Shown here: positions 1 to 9,500 of the stretch, one piece after another
Position numbering within the stretch: position 1 is the first letter of the stretch
How the letters are laid out: each line of letters opens with the position of its first letter
DNA from: Nocardioides sp. IC4_145
GTDB taxonomy: Bacteria; Actinomycetota; Actinomycetes; Propionibacteriales; Nocardioidaceae
Assembly (NCBI RefSeq): GCF_011250565.1
Contig: NZ_JAANMS010000017.1
Span: forward strand, 1-64,000
Direction: 5' to 3'
DNA length: 64,000 nucleotides
The notes under the pieces: model-generated
What the model saw: the letters and a program-made list of their open reading frames with translations, nothing else
Databases searched by the model: none
What the model was told of the DNA's origin: nothing
Made by a program: the position numbers and the translations under genes

Positions 1-671
1 GGCGTGAGCACGACGCCGGGCAGGGGGACGGCGGCCGCGGGCTCGGCGGAGGGCGAGGCAGGGGAGGGCGTCGGGGCACGGTCGCCCCGGACCTCGGGCT
101 CGGAGGAGGCGTTGCGGTCGCGGCCGAGGAACGGTACGACGTCGGCGAGCGGCCCGGTGCCGACCTGGACGGCGAGCACGGCGACGAGACCGGCAGCGAC
201 GATCGCGACGGCGCCGACGGGCTCCGTCACCCGCTGGCGCCAGCTGGTCGGTGCGGGTGCCACGCGCACCAGCTCCGGCTCGGTGTCCGTCACGACGACG
301 ACGGGCGCGGGGGTGGGGGCCTCGGCCAGTGCGACGCGGGCCGACTCGAGCAGCCGTGTCTCGAGGTCGGTCCGTCGGTACGCCGGGTGGACGAGCAGCC
401 GCCCCGGGCCGGAGGCGGCGGAGACGGCGACGTACCCGACGACCGACCGCACGCCGTCCGCGTCGAGGACTGCGACGCCCTGCCAGTCGGTGGGGATCCG
501 CTGCAGCCACTGGGCGGCGCGCAACGCCCCGGAGGCGACCTCGGGCGCGACCGACGGGTCCTCCGCGACGACCGCCTCGAGCAGGCGGGCGACGAGCCCG
601 CGGTCGGCCGGGCGCGCGCGCTCGACCCGCGGCTCGGGCCGCGGGCGCTCGGCGGGTGCTCGGTCGTCCAT
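1..671 (-). CDS. GNAT-like N-terminal region plus membrane anchor, partial (runs off left edge)
   Basis: This minus-strand gene starts at the ATG at 671 and runs off the left edge without a stop. The start has a GGAG four bases upstream. About 223 residues are visible. Residues 40-130 resemble a GNAT acetyltransferase fold, including the motif LLVHPAYRRTDLETRLLE. One hydrophobic helix follows (VGAVAIVAAGLVAVLAV), then a Pro/Ser/Ala-rich tail. It may be a membrane-anchored GNAT-like protein with the catalytic domain in the cytoplasm. The acetyl-CoA loop is not clear, so enzymatic activity is uncertain. Plus-strand reading frames here are antisense shadows. Confidence 0.55.
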   Translation of the reverse strand, partial: MDDRAPAERPRPEPRVERARPADRGLVARLLEAVVAEDPSVAPEVASGALRAAQWLQRIPTDWQGVAVLDADGVRSVVGYVAVSAASGPGRLLVHPAYRRTDLETRLLESARVALAEAPTPAPVVVVTDTEPELVRVAPAPTSWRQRVTEPVGAVAIVAAGLVAVLAVQVGTGPLADVVPFLGRDRNASSEPEVRGDRAPTPSPASPSAEPAAAVPLPGVVLT

Positions 672-747
672 GTCGCTCCATGATGGCTGCGGGCGGCGGT
701 TCCTGACGGCAGGACAACGAGATGAGGGGGCGTGAGGTGCGCCTCGA

Positions 748-1491
748 CTAGTCCGGCTGCAGCGCGGCGAGGTCGCGGACGGCGTACCGATGGTGCTCCC
801 ACTCCTCGTGGAGGACGACGTGCAGGCAGTGGAGCGTCGACACCGTGGAGACGGGGTCCCAGGGGTGGCGGCACGGCACGGTGAGCCGCTCGGGGGTGAG
901 GTCGGCGAGGAAGTCACGGACCATCGCGACCCGCTCGGCCCGCGCCTGCAGCACGTCGCCCCAGGAGGGCGTGCGGGTGGCGAAGACGGACATGTCGTGG
1001 CCGTCGGCGGCGTACTCCGCGTTCGGCACGCCCAGCGGGTGGGTCGCCTCCTGGAGCGAGAGCCCGAGCACCCCGCGGCCGAGCCAGGTGTCGGTGGCCA
1101 TGACGAGGTGGCGAAGCGTCTGCGCGAAGGACCACTCGCCCTCGACCTCCACGTCGACGCTGCCCTGCGGCAGCGCCTCGGCCCGCGCGACGGTGGCGGT
1201 CCAGGTCCGCTCGACCGCGGCCCACGCCGAGCGGAGCCCCTCGGGCGTCGTGGCGCGGCGCTCGGAACGCCCGGGGAAGCGTCGGTCCAGCTCGGCCTCG
1301 ACCAACGGCGCCACGTCGACGCCGTTGACGAGCAGCGAGCCGCCGTCCTCCGAGAGCCACGGCGCGTCGAGGTCCATGCCCTGCACGTCCACGCCCCGCA
1401 GCACCGCCCCGGACAGGTCGGCGCGCACGAAGCGGGCGCCGCGCAGGTCGACGTCGACGAACGCCGTGGGGGCCTGCTCCTGGCCGGTCAC
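748..1491 (-). CDS. Pentapeptide-repeat / DinB-like four-helix protein
   Basis: The 247-residue protein begins with a short pentapeptide-repeat stretch (residues 10-42, with LRGARF, ADLSGA and LRGVDV). A DinB/YfiT-like four-helix domain follows. Histidines in TLRHLVMATDTW and LHEEWEHHRYA match the metal-binding histidines of this superfamily, which includes mycothiol-dependent S-transferases and maleylpyruvate isomerase. The substrate cannot be told from sequence. The gene stands alone, divergent from the ABC-F gene 32 bases away. The GTG at 1491 fits the start of the repeat domain. Confidence 0.7.
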   Translation of the reverse strand: MTGQEQAPTAFVDVDLRGARFVRADLSGAVLRGVDVQGMDLDAPWLSEDGGSLLVNGVDVAPLVEAELDRRFPGRSERRATTPEGLRSAWAAVERTWTATVARAEALPQGSVDVEVEGEWSFAQTLRHLVMATDTWLGRGVLGLSLQEATHPLGVPNAEYAADGHDMSVFATRTPSWGDVLQARAERVAMVRDFLADLTPERLTVPCRHPWDPVSTVSTLHCLHVVLHEEWEHHRYAVRDLAALQPD

Positions 1492-1511
1492 GGGTCGAGC
1501 GTGCCACGGCC

Positions 1512-1517
1512 TACGCT
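1512..1517 (+). promoter_or_regulatory. -10 box TACGCT of a probable leaderless promoter
   Basis: TACGCT ends six bases before the GTG of the ABC-F gene. Transcription starting about 7 bases downstream of the box would begin at the start codon. No Shine-Dalgarno sequence is visible between box and start. Confidence 0.5.
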
Positions 1518-1523
1518 CCTCCG

Positions 1524-3167
1524 GTGAGCGCCACCCTCGTCGCCAAGGACCTGACCGGCGGGCACGGCCACCGCGTGCTGTTCGAGGGGCTCGACCTGAC
1601 GGTCGCTCCCGGTGACGTGGTCGGCGTCGTGGGGGCGAACGGCGCCGGCAAGTCCACGCTGCTGCGCCTGCTGGCCGGCGCGGACGCGCCGATGGGCGGC
1701 ACGGTGAGCACGGCGCCGAGCGACGCGTTCGTCGGCTGGCTGCCGCAGGAGCACGAGCGGGTGCCGGGCGAGACCGTGGCGGCGTACGTCGCCCGTCGCA
1801 CCGGCGCCGCCGCCGCGACCGCGGCCATGGAGGAGACGGCCGCGGCGCTCGGAAGTGGCGAGCCGGGCGCGGACGACGCGTACGCCGTCGCGTTCGACCA
1901 CTGGATGGCCAGCGGCGCCGCCGACCTCGACGACCGCCTCGGCCCGGTCCTCGCCGACCTCGCGCCCGAGGTGGGCCCGGACGCGCTGATGGCCTCGCTG
2001 TCCGGCGGACAGGCGGCCCGGGTGGCGCTGGCCGCGCTGCTGCTCAGCCGGTTCGACGTCGTGCTGCTCGACGAGCCGACCAACGACCTCGACCTGGACG
2101 GGCTGGCCCGGCTGGAGTCCTTCGTGCAGGGGCTGCGCGCTGGCGTCGTGCTGGTCTCCCACGACCGCGAGTTCCTGGCCCGGTGCGTCACGCGGATCGT
2201 CGAGCTCGATCTCGCGCAGCACCAGGTGACGGTCTACGACGGCGGCTACGACGCGTTCCTGGAGGAGCGGGCGGTCCAGCGGCGGCACGCGCGCGAGGCC
2301 TACGAGCAGTACGCCGACACCAAGGCCGACCTGGTCAGCCGCGCGCGCACGCAGCGCGAGTGGAGCTCCCAGGGCGTCCGGAACGCGATGCGCAAGAGCC
2401 CCGACAACGACAAGATCCGCCGCAAGGCGGCCACCGAGTCCTCGGAGAAGCAGGCGCAGAAGGTGCGCCAGATGGAATCGCGGATCGCCCGGCTGGAGGA
2501 GGTCGAGGAGCCGCGCAAGGAGTGGGTGCTCCAGTTCGACATCGCCGCCGCACCCCGCTCGAGCTCGGTCGTGGCGGTGCTGAACGAGGCGACCCGCGAG
2601 CTCGGCGACTTCCGGCTCGGCCCGGTCTCCCTCCAGGTCGACGCCGGGGAGCGGATCGGCATCACCGGGCCCAACGGCGCGGGGAAGACGACCCTGCTCG
2701 ACCTCCTGCTCGGCCGCACCGCGCCCGACGGCGGGTCGGCCTCCCTCGGGGCATCGGTCGCGGTCGGCGTCATCGACCAGGCGCGCACCGGCCTCGACGA
2801 GGAGCGGCCTCTGGGCGCGGCGTTCGAGGCCGTCGTGCCGGAGATGACGCAGGCCGAGGTGCGCACGCTGCTGGCGAAGTTCGGGCTCAAGGCCGACCAG
2901 GTCGCGAGCCTCGTCGGCCGACTCTCCCCGGGCGAGCGCACCCGCGCGGCGATGGCGCTGCTCCAGGCCCGCGGCGTCAACCTGCTCGTGCTCGACGAGC
3001 CCACCAACCACCTCGACCTGCCGGCGATCGAGCAGCTCGAGCAGGCGCTGGAGTCGTACGACGGCGCGCTGCTGCTCGTCTCCCACGACCGTCGTCTGCT
3101 GGCGAACGTCCGGCTCGACCAGCGGTGGGAGGTCACCGCGGGGCAGGTGCTGGTCCGGGAGGCCTGA
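1524..3167 (+). CDS. ABC-F family ATPase (ribosome-associated type)
   Basis: The 547-residue soluble protein has two ABC nucleotide-binding domains and no membrane segments, as in the ABC-F translation and antibiotic-resistance factors. Domain 1 has Walker A GANGAGKS (about residue 38), signature LSGGQ and Walker B VVLLDEPTND. Domain 2 has GPNGAGKT, signature LSPGE and LLVLDEPTNH. Between them is a charged linker (about residues 235-325) with many Lys and Arg, the region that contacts the ribosome in this family. Whether it gives resistance or serves a housekeeping role cannot be told. The GTG start follows a TACGCT box. Confidence 0.88.
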   Translation: MSATLVAKDLTGGHGHRVLFEGLDLTVAPGDVVGVVGANGAGKSTLLRLLAGADAPMGGTVSTAPSDAFVGWLPQEHERVPGETVAAYVARRTGAAAATAAMEETAAALGSGEPGADDAYAVAFDHWMASGAADLDDRLGPVLADLAPEVGPDALMASLSGGQAARVALAALLLSRFDVVLLDEPTNDLDLDGLARLESFVQGLRAGVVLVSHDREFLARCVTRIVELDLAQHQVTVYDGGYDAFLEERAVQRRHAREAYEQYADTKADLVSRARTQREWSSQGVRNAMRKSPDNDKIRRKAATESSEKQAQKVRQMESRIARLEEVEEPRKEWVLQFDIAAAPRSSSVVAVLNEATRELGDFRLGPVSLQVDAGERIGITGPNGAGKTTLLDLLLGRTAPDGGSASLGASVAVGVIDQARTGLDEERPLGAAFEAVVPEMTQAEVRTLLAKFGLKADQVASLVGRLSPGERTRAAMALLQARGVNLLVLDEPTNHLDLPAIEQLEQALESYDGALLLVSHDRRLLANVRLDQRWEVTAGQVLVREA

Positions 3168-3205
3168 CGGGAAGCGTGATCCCGCCGGGAGCGTTGGACC
3201 CGGAC

Positions 3206-4180
3206 ATGAGGCTCTCGCTGCTCGACCGCTCGCGCACGCGCACCGGCCCGGACGTCTCCGAGGGTGACGCGCTGGGCCACTCGGTCGAGCGGGGGGTGGC
3301 GGCCGAGCGGCTCGGCTACGGACGCTTCTGGGTCGCCGAGCACCACGGCGTGCCGGGCGTGGCCTCCGGCGCGCCGGCGGTCCTGCTCGCGGCGGTCGGT
3401 GCGGCCACCTCGACGATCCGGATCGGGTCGGGCGGGGTGATGCTGCCCAACCACCAGCCGTTCGTGGTCGCCGAGCAGTTCCGGATGCTCGCCGCGCTGC
3501 ACCCCGGCCGTGTCGACCTCGGCGTCGGCCGCTCGGTCGGGTTCACCGCGCCGGTGCGCAAGGTGCTGCGTCGCGGGACGGAGGAGCCGGACACGTTCGC
3601 CGAGGACGTCGTGGAGCTGCGCGACCTCCTCGAGGACGCCGGCGCGGTCACCGTGCGACCCGCCGGGGTCGGGCCGGTCCCGGTCTCCGTGCTCGCGACC
3701 GGCCGCGGGCTCGAGGTCGCCGCGCGGCTCGGGCTGCCGGTGGTGGCCGGCGGGCCGGTGCTGGCTGAGCCCGACGCCGGCGAGCGGCTGGCGGCGTACC
3801 GCCGCTCGTTCGTGCCGCACCGCGGCAGCACGTCGCACCTGACCGTCTCCCTCGACGTGCTGGTCGCCGACACCGATGCCGAGGCACGCGAGCTCGCGCT
3901 GCCGGAGGTGTGGGCGATGGTCCGCTCGCGACGCACCGGCGTCTTCGGCCCGCTCGAGCCGGTCGCCGACATCCGCGCGCAGGACTGGGACGCCCAGGAC
4001 ACCGCCCGCGTCGAGCGCGGCCTGGACGCCGTCGTGGCCGGCAACGCGCGGACGGTGCGCCGCCGGCTCGACGAGCTCGTCGAGCGCACCGGCGCCGACG
4101 AGCTGCTGGTCAGCGGCTCGACCCACGACCGGGACGCCCTTGCGGCCTCCGACGCCGAGGTGGCCGCGCTCCTGCGCTGA
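3206..4180 (+). CDS. Luciferase-like (LLM class) flavin-dependent oxidoreductase
   Basis: The 324-residue protein starts at the ATG at 3206 (MRLSLLDRSRTRTG). It has the luciferase-like pattern: FWVAEHHGVPG, then IRIGSGGVMLPNHQP with AEQF, then LHPGRVDLGVGRSVG. This matches the MsnO8-type group of FMN- or F420-dependent oxidoreductases, about 320-340 residues long. The substrate is unknown. It lies 38 bases after the ABC-F gene and may be read with it. Longer upstream extensions of the frame are antisense-like, low-complexity and unlikely to be translated. Confidence 0.8.
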   Translation: MRLSLLDRSRTRTGPDVSEGDALGHSVERGVAAERLGYGRFWVAEHHGVPGVASGAPAVLLAAVGAATSTIRIGSGGVMLPNHQPFVVAEQFRMLAALHPGRVDLGVGRSVGFTAPVRKVLRRGTEEPDTFAEDVVELRDLLEDAGAVTVRPAGVGPVPVSVLATGRGLEVAARLGLPVVAGGPVLAEPDAGERLAAYRRSFVPHRGSTSHLTVSLDVLVADTDAEARELALPEVWAMVRSRRTGVFGPLEPVADIRAQDWDAQDTARVERGLDAVVAGNARTVRRRLDELVERTGADELLVSGSTHDRDALAASDAEVAALLR

Positions 4181-4262
4181 CCTGCGTCCGCCAGGTCCGC
4201 ATTTCGGCGACGGCACCGCGTCCTGGGATGATCGGCGGCTGCTGGGGCGTCGAGGGGGTCGG

Positions 4263-5795
4263 ATGAGCGGGATCGCGAGCGAGCTCGCGGGGGTCCGGCG
4301 CGCCTTCGCGCAGCCGACCCTGACGCTGCTGCACCAGCGGCAGGCGTCGGTGGTGATCACGATCTTCCGCGAGGCGTTCGGCCGCAACAACGTGCCGATC
4401 CCGACCGCCCGGCTGCACACGCAGGTCGAGGAACACCTCGCCCAGGCCCGCGCGGCCGGCGAGACCGACCTGCCGGCCGGCAGCGGGCGCGAGATCTGCC
4501 AGCGCTGGATGCGCGGGCAGTGGCTGGTGCGCTCGCTCGACGACGACGGGCGCGAGGTCTACACGCTGACCTCGCACGCGCAGCAGGCGCTCGAGCTCGT
4601 CAAGAACCTCGCCCGCGACCGCGCCACGCTCAGCGAGCACCGGATCGCGACGATCCTGGGCACGGTGCGCCGCTTCAACGCCGAGGCCAATCCCGACCGC
4701 TCGGCGCGGGTCGGCATCCTCAACGCCGAGATCGCGCGGCTCCAGGCCGAGCGCGACCGGCTCGTCGACGGCGGCGACCTCGAGGGCGCGACCGAGGACT
4801 ACATGCTCGAGGGCTTCACCGAGCTGCTCTCGCTGGTCTCGGCGCTGCCCAGCGACTTCGCGCGGGTGGAGGAGCGCTTCGCGACGATCCGCGGCGAGAT
4901 CCTCGCGGCGTTCCGCGCCGAGGACCGCCCCGCCGGGCAGGTCATCGACGACTACCTGGCCCGCGCCGACGCCCTGATGACCGCCACCCAGGAGGGGCGC
5001 GCCTTCGAGGGCGCGTTCGCGCTGCTGCGCGACGACGGCCTGGTGACCCAGCTGCGCGAGGACCTCACCGCACTGCTGGAGCACCCGCTCTCCGACGGAA
5101 TGATCAGCGACGCCGAGCGGGCCGAGCTGCGGGGGACCGTGCGGCTGGTGCGCGACGGCCTGGACCGGGTGCTGGTGCAGCGCTCGCGGGTCACCGCCAC
5201 GCTCAAGGACTACATCGTCTCGCGCGACGCCGCCCGCGACCGCGAGCTGGAGCAGGTGCTCCGGCAGGTCGAGTCGGAGCTGGTGACCTGGATGGCGACC
5301 ACCGGACCGCGCGCGACCCACGGCGTACCCCTCCTCCCCGCGCGCGCCGACGTCGGCCACCTCCGCGAGCGGTTCCACGACCCCGCCGACGACGTGCTGC
5401 CCGACCGGATCGAGGTCGCCGACCCCGACGACGCGCCGCCGCTGTCGCTCTCCGAGCTGGTCGCCCAAGGCGGGCCGCGGCTGGTCGAGCTGCGCGACCG
5501 GGTGGACGCCGCGCTGTCCTCCCTGCTCCCGCCCGCGACGCTCGGCGAGCTCTTCGCTGGCCTCGACGCCGACCTGCGCCGCCCGGTCGAGGTGTTCGGC
5601 CTGCTCCACCTCGCCGCGGACCGGGGGTGGACCGGCGAGGACGACGTCACCGAGGACTTCGCCGCCGTCCGGCCCGACGGCAGCGGCCGGACCTTCGCCG
5701 TGCCCCGCACGCCGCTGCCCGACCCCGACCACCCCACCGACGCCAGCACCGACGCCAGCACCGACGCCAGCACCGGAAGCGAGACCCGCCCATGA
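4263..5795 (+). CDS. jetA: Wadjet/MksF-type kleisin subunit JetA (DUF3375)
   Basis: The 510-residue protein matches the DUF3375 family: an N-terminal winged-helix region (SVVITIFREAFGRNNVPIP), helical kleisin-like segments and a C-terminal winged helix. JetA is the kleisin of Wadjet/MksBEF SMC complexes, which bind and extrude DNA and cleave small circular plasmids when JetD is present. The ATG at 4263 is chosen because family similarity begins there. The last 20 residues hold three copies of TDAS from a 12-base tandem repeat. The stop overlaps the jetB start by four bases. Confidence 0.85.
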   Translation: MSGIASELAGVRRAFAQPTLTLLHQRQASVVITIFREAFGRNNVPIPTARLHTQVEEHLAQARAAGETDLPAGSGREICQRWMRGQWLVRSLDDDGREVYTLTSHAQQALELVKNLARDRATLSEHRIATILGTVRRFNAEANPDRSARVGILNAEIARLQAERDRLVDGGDLEGATEDYMLEGFTELLSLVSALPSDFARVEERFATIRGEILAAFRAEDRPAGQVIDDYLARADALMTATQEGRAFEGAFALLRDDGLVTQLREDLTALLEHPLSDGMISDAERAELRGTVRLVRDGLDRVLVQRSRVTATLKDYIVSRDAARDRELEQVLRQVESELVTWMATTGPRATHGVPLLPARADVGHLRERFHDPADDVLPDRIEVADPDDAPPLSLSELVAQGGPRLVELRDRVDAALSSLLPPATLGELFAGLDADLRRPVEVFGLLHLAADRGWTGEDDVTEDFAAVRPDGSGRTFAVPRTPLPDPDHPTDASTDASTDASTGSETRP

Positions 5796-6508
5796 GCCTC
5801 GACCTCGACACGGTCACCGACCAGCCGGTCTCGGTCTCGCTCTGGGAGGGCGACGAGGGCGGGCTCGAGCAGGCGCAGCGGCAGGCGCTGGTGACCCTGC
5901 TCAAGCAGCGGTTCGTCAGCGCGCGCACCCACCCTCGCGACTGGCAGGTGCTCGTCGAGCACGAGCGGGTGCTGCGCTCGCGGCTCAACGACCTCTTCCT
6001 CGACCTCGCGATCGACCGCGACCGCGAGGTCGCCTGGAAGCGCCAGGCCGTCTCCGAGACCGGCAGCCGCTTCCCGACCCTGTTGTACGACGCCGCGTGG
6101 TCGCGCGAGGAGACGATCCTGCTCGTGCACCTCCGCGACCGCCTGCGCGCCGGCGCGGCCGCGGGGGAGACGCGGGTCTTCGTCGACCGCGAGGACCTGC
6201 TCGAGCACGTGGCCGGCTTCCGGCCCCCGCACGCCACCGACGAGTCCGGTGACGAGAAGCGCGCCCGCAACGCCGTCAGCGGCCTGGTCAAGTCCGGGCT
6301 GCTGATCACCGGCGAGCACGAGGACCGGTTCGAGGTCAGCGAGGCCATCGAGCCGTTGCTGCCGCTCGAGCTGCTGCAGGAGCTGCTGGAGTCGCTGCGC
6401 CGCGCCAACGCCGAGCCGCAGGCCGCCGATGAGGGGGACGAGGCGGACGAGCCGCTCGGCGTCGGGACGGGTGAGGCGCTGTTCGAGGAGCCGGAGGAGC
6501 AGGCATGA
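5792..6508 (+). CDS. jetB: Wadjet/MksE-type KITE subunit JetB (DUF4194)
   Basis: The 238-residue protein matches DUF4194, the KITE subunit that sits on the JetA kleisin. It has the typical acidic N-terminus (VSVSLWEGDEGGL), the segment LVEHERVLRSRLNDLFLDLA and a winged-helix C-terminal part ending in an acidic tail. It overlaps jetA at ATGA and jetC at ATGA, so the three subunits are probably translationally coupled. No catalytic motif is expected in this family and none is seen. Confidence 0.85.
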   Translation: MSLDLDTVTDQPVSVSLWEGDEGGLEQAQRQALVTLLKQRFVSARTHPRDWQVLVEHERVLRSRLNDLFLDLAIDRDREVAWKRQAVSETGSRFPTLLYDAAWSREETILLVHLRDRLRAGAAAGETRVFVDREDLLEHVAGFRPPHATDESGDEKRARNAVSGLVKSGLLITGEHEDRFEVSEAIEPLLPLELLQELLESLRRANAEPQAADEGDEADEPLGVGTGEALFEEPEEQA

Positions 6509-9500
6509 GCATCGACGAGATCGAGCAGCTCGAGGACGACCGCTCCGAGGGCCTCTTCGACCGGAAGGTCGTCGAGACGCCGTCCGACGACGGGATGCAG
6601 TGGCGCGCGGCGCTCATGCAGCTGGTCAACTGGGGCGGCTTCGGCGGCCTGACGACCATCCCGCTGCGCGGCGACGCGACGATGATCTCCGGCGCGTCGG
6701 GTGTCGGGAAGAGCACCGTGCTCGACGCCTACACCGCGCTGATGATGCCCTCGGACACCAAGTTCAACGGCGCTTCCAACGACGCTGTCGCCGGCCGGGC
6801 TCGGGGCGTCGGGCAGCGCAACCTGTTGTCGTACCTCCGTGGCGCGGTCGACGTCGTCGACGACCCCCGCACCGGCAAGCCGGTCGAGCGGCTGCTGCGC
6901 GGGCAGGGCGTCGACACGTGGGGCGCGGTCGCGATGACCTTCGTCAACGACCAGGGCGGGCGGTTCACCGCGCTGCGCACCTACTACGTCCCCCGCCGCG
7001 CCACCCGCTCGGCGGACGTGCAGATGCAGCTCGCGACCCACGAGGGCGCGCTGCCGCTCGGGACGCTCGAGGTTGCGGTCGGCGAGCGGTTCCACGCGAC
7101 CACGCTCAAGAAGCTGTTCCCCGGCATCCGGGTGCACCGCACCTACGCGGAGTTCGCCGCGGTCCTGCACGCGCGGCTCGGCATCGGCGCGAACGGCGAC
7201 GGCGCCACGGCGCTGCGCCTGCTGGCGCGGATCCAGGCCGGCAACCAGGTCCGCAGTGTCGACGAGCTCTACAAGGAGATGGTGCTCGAGCGGCCCTCGA
7301 CGTACGCCGCCGCCGACCGCGCCGTCGAGCACTTCGACGACCTCGAGCGGGCCTACGCGGCCATGCGCACCGAGGAGGAGAAGCTCGCGCTCCTCGAGCC
7401 GATCACCGGGCTGCACGAGCGCGGGACCGCCGCGGCGGAGCGGCTCGCGGCCCTCGACGCGTACGGCGTCACGCTGCCCGGCGACACCCCGCTGCGGCTG
7501 TGGCTGCTGCGCACGCACCTGCGCCTGATCGAGACGGCCGTCGCGGAGAACCGCGACGCCCGCGCCACCACCGCCGACGCGCTCGCCTCGGCGATCTCCG
7601 CCGAGCAGACGCTGCTCGGCGACCTCGAGGCCGCCAAGGAGCAGCACCGCGCCGCCGGCGGCTCGACCGTGCAGTCGCTGGGGCTCGCGCTCCAGCAGGA
7701 GGAGGTGGTCCGCGAGGACCGCCTCGCGCGGCGCACCGCCCTCCAGGAGCGCCTGCTCCCGCTCGTCGCGGCCACCGCCGCCGACGGCGACGACACCGCC
7801 GGGCTCGACCTCGACGGCGCGCTGATGTCGGCCGAGGCGTTCGCCGTCCTCCAGCAGCACGCGCGGCAGTGGCTGTCCGGGTGCCGCTCGGCGCTGGAGA
7901 CGATCAAGCGCGACCGCGACGGCACCCGCGACCGGCGCTACCCGCTGCAGCAGCGCCAGGGCGAGCTGCGCCGCGAGCGCGCCTCGCTGGAGAGCCGCGC
8001 CGGCCGCGTGCCGGCCGGCATGCACGACTTGCGTGCCGAGGTGGCGCGCGCCAGCGGGCTGTCGGCCGAGGAGCTGCCGTACGTCGCCGAGCTGGTCGAC
8101 GTCGCCCCGGAGGAGTCCCGCTGGCGCACGGCGGTGGAGACCGTGCTCGGCGGCAGCGCCCGGCTGATGCTCGTGCCGCTCGACCGGCTGGAGCACTTCT
8201 CGGCCGCGATCGACGGACTGCGGCTGCGCGGCCGGCTCACCTTCGAGGGCGTCGAGCTCGACCTGCCCGACCTCGGCCCGGCCGACCCCGAGCGGGTCGC
8301 CGGCAAGCTGCTGCACCAGGCCTCGCGGTTCTCCGGATGGGTCCAGGCGCACGTCGCCCACCCCTCGCGCAACGCGCTGTGCGTCAAGGACGCCGCGGGG
8401 CTCGCCGGCGACGGGTTCCGGGTCACGCCGACCGGCCAGACCCGCAACGGGCGCCGCGGCACGCACGGTCGCAACGACGCCCGGAGCATCATCGGGTTCT
8501 CCAACGCCGAAGCGATCGCCGAGATCGACGCCGAGCTGGCCTCGGTGGAGGAGCAGCTGCTGGCGCTCGACGCCGAGGTGGCGACCCTCGACCACCGCGC
8601 GGCCGTCCTCGAGCAGCGCCGCACGGCGTACGACGCCGTCGCGAGCGCGCGCTTCGACGACCTCGACGTCTCCGCAAGCGAGCGGCGCACCGCCGAGCTC
8701 GAGCAGCGCCGGCAGGACGTGCTCGGCGCCGACGACAAGCTCCAGGTGCTCCAGGCGCAGGTCGAGGAGCTCGCGGAGCGGCTGGAGGCGACGCGGCGCG
8801 AGCGGTTCGCGCTGGAGCAGCAGGCCCGGGCGCTGACCGGGGCGCACGGCGCGCTCGTCGACGACGAGGACGCGGTCAAGGACCGGCTCGAGGCGGTCGA
8901 GGCCGCCGGTGACGTGGTGCTGACGCCGCAGCAGGACGCCGCGCTTGCGGAGGAGCTCGCCGCTGCGGCCGCGCCGGCCGACCCGGAGGACCTCGCCCGC
9001 TTCCCCGAGTCCTCGCACCGGCTCGCCGAGGGCCTGCGCGCCGCCGTCGCGGACGCCGAGGCCGAGACCCGCCGGGTCGCCGACGAGCTGGCGGCGATCT
9101 TCCGGCTCTACCAGGCGCGCTGGGAGTCGCCGAACCTCGGCACGACCGCCGCGTCGTACGCCGACTACGCCGCGATCCTCGAGCAGGTGCGCGGCACGGG
9201 GCTGGCCGAGCGGCGCTCGGAGTGGCGGCGGCGGCTCACCGAGTGGAGCGGGCAGGACCTGGTGCCGCTCGTCGGGGCGATGGCCGCCTCGATCGAGGAG
9301 ATCGAGGACCGGCTCGAGCCGATCAACGCGATCCTGCGGCGGCTGGAGTTCGGGGCGACCCGGGACCGGCTGCGGATCCGGCTGCGGCGGCTCTCGCCCG
9401 CGCACGTCCAGGTCTTCGCGAAGGACCTCCGCGAGCTCGCCGCGGGCTCGACCGGCGACCTGGACGAGGCGGCCCTGGAGGAGCGGTTCACCCGGCTGAG

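Noticed and set aside
1488..4420. Long minus-strand frames opposite the ABC-F and luciferase-like genes
   Set aside because: The plus-strand genes have clear catalytic motifs. The opposite frames show none.
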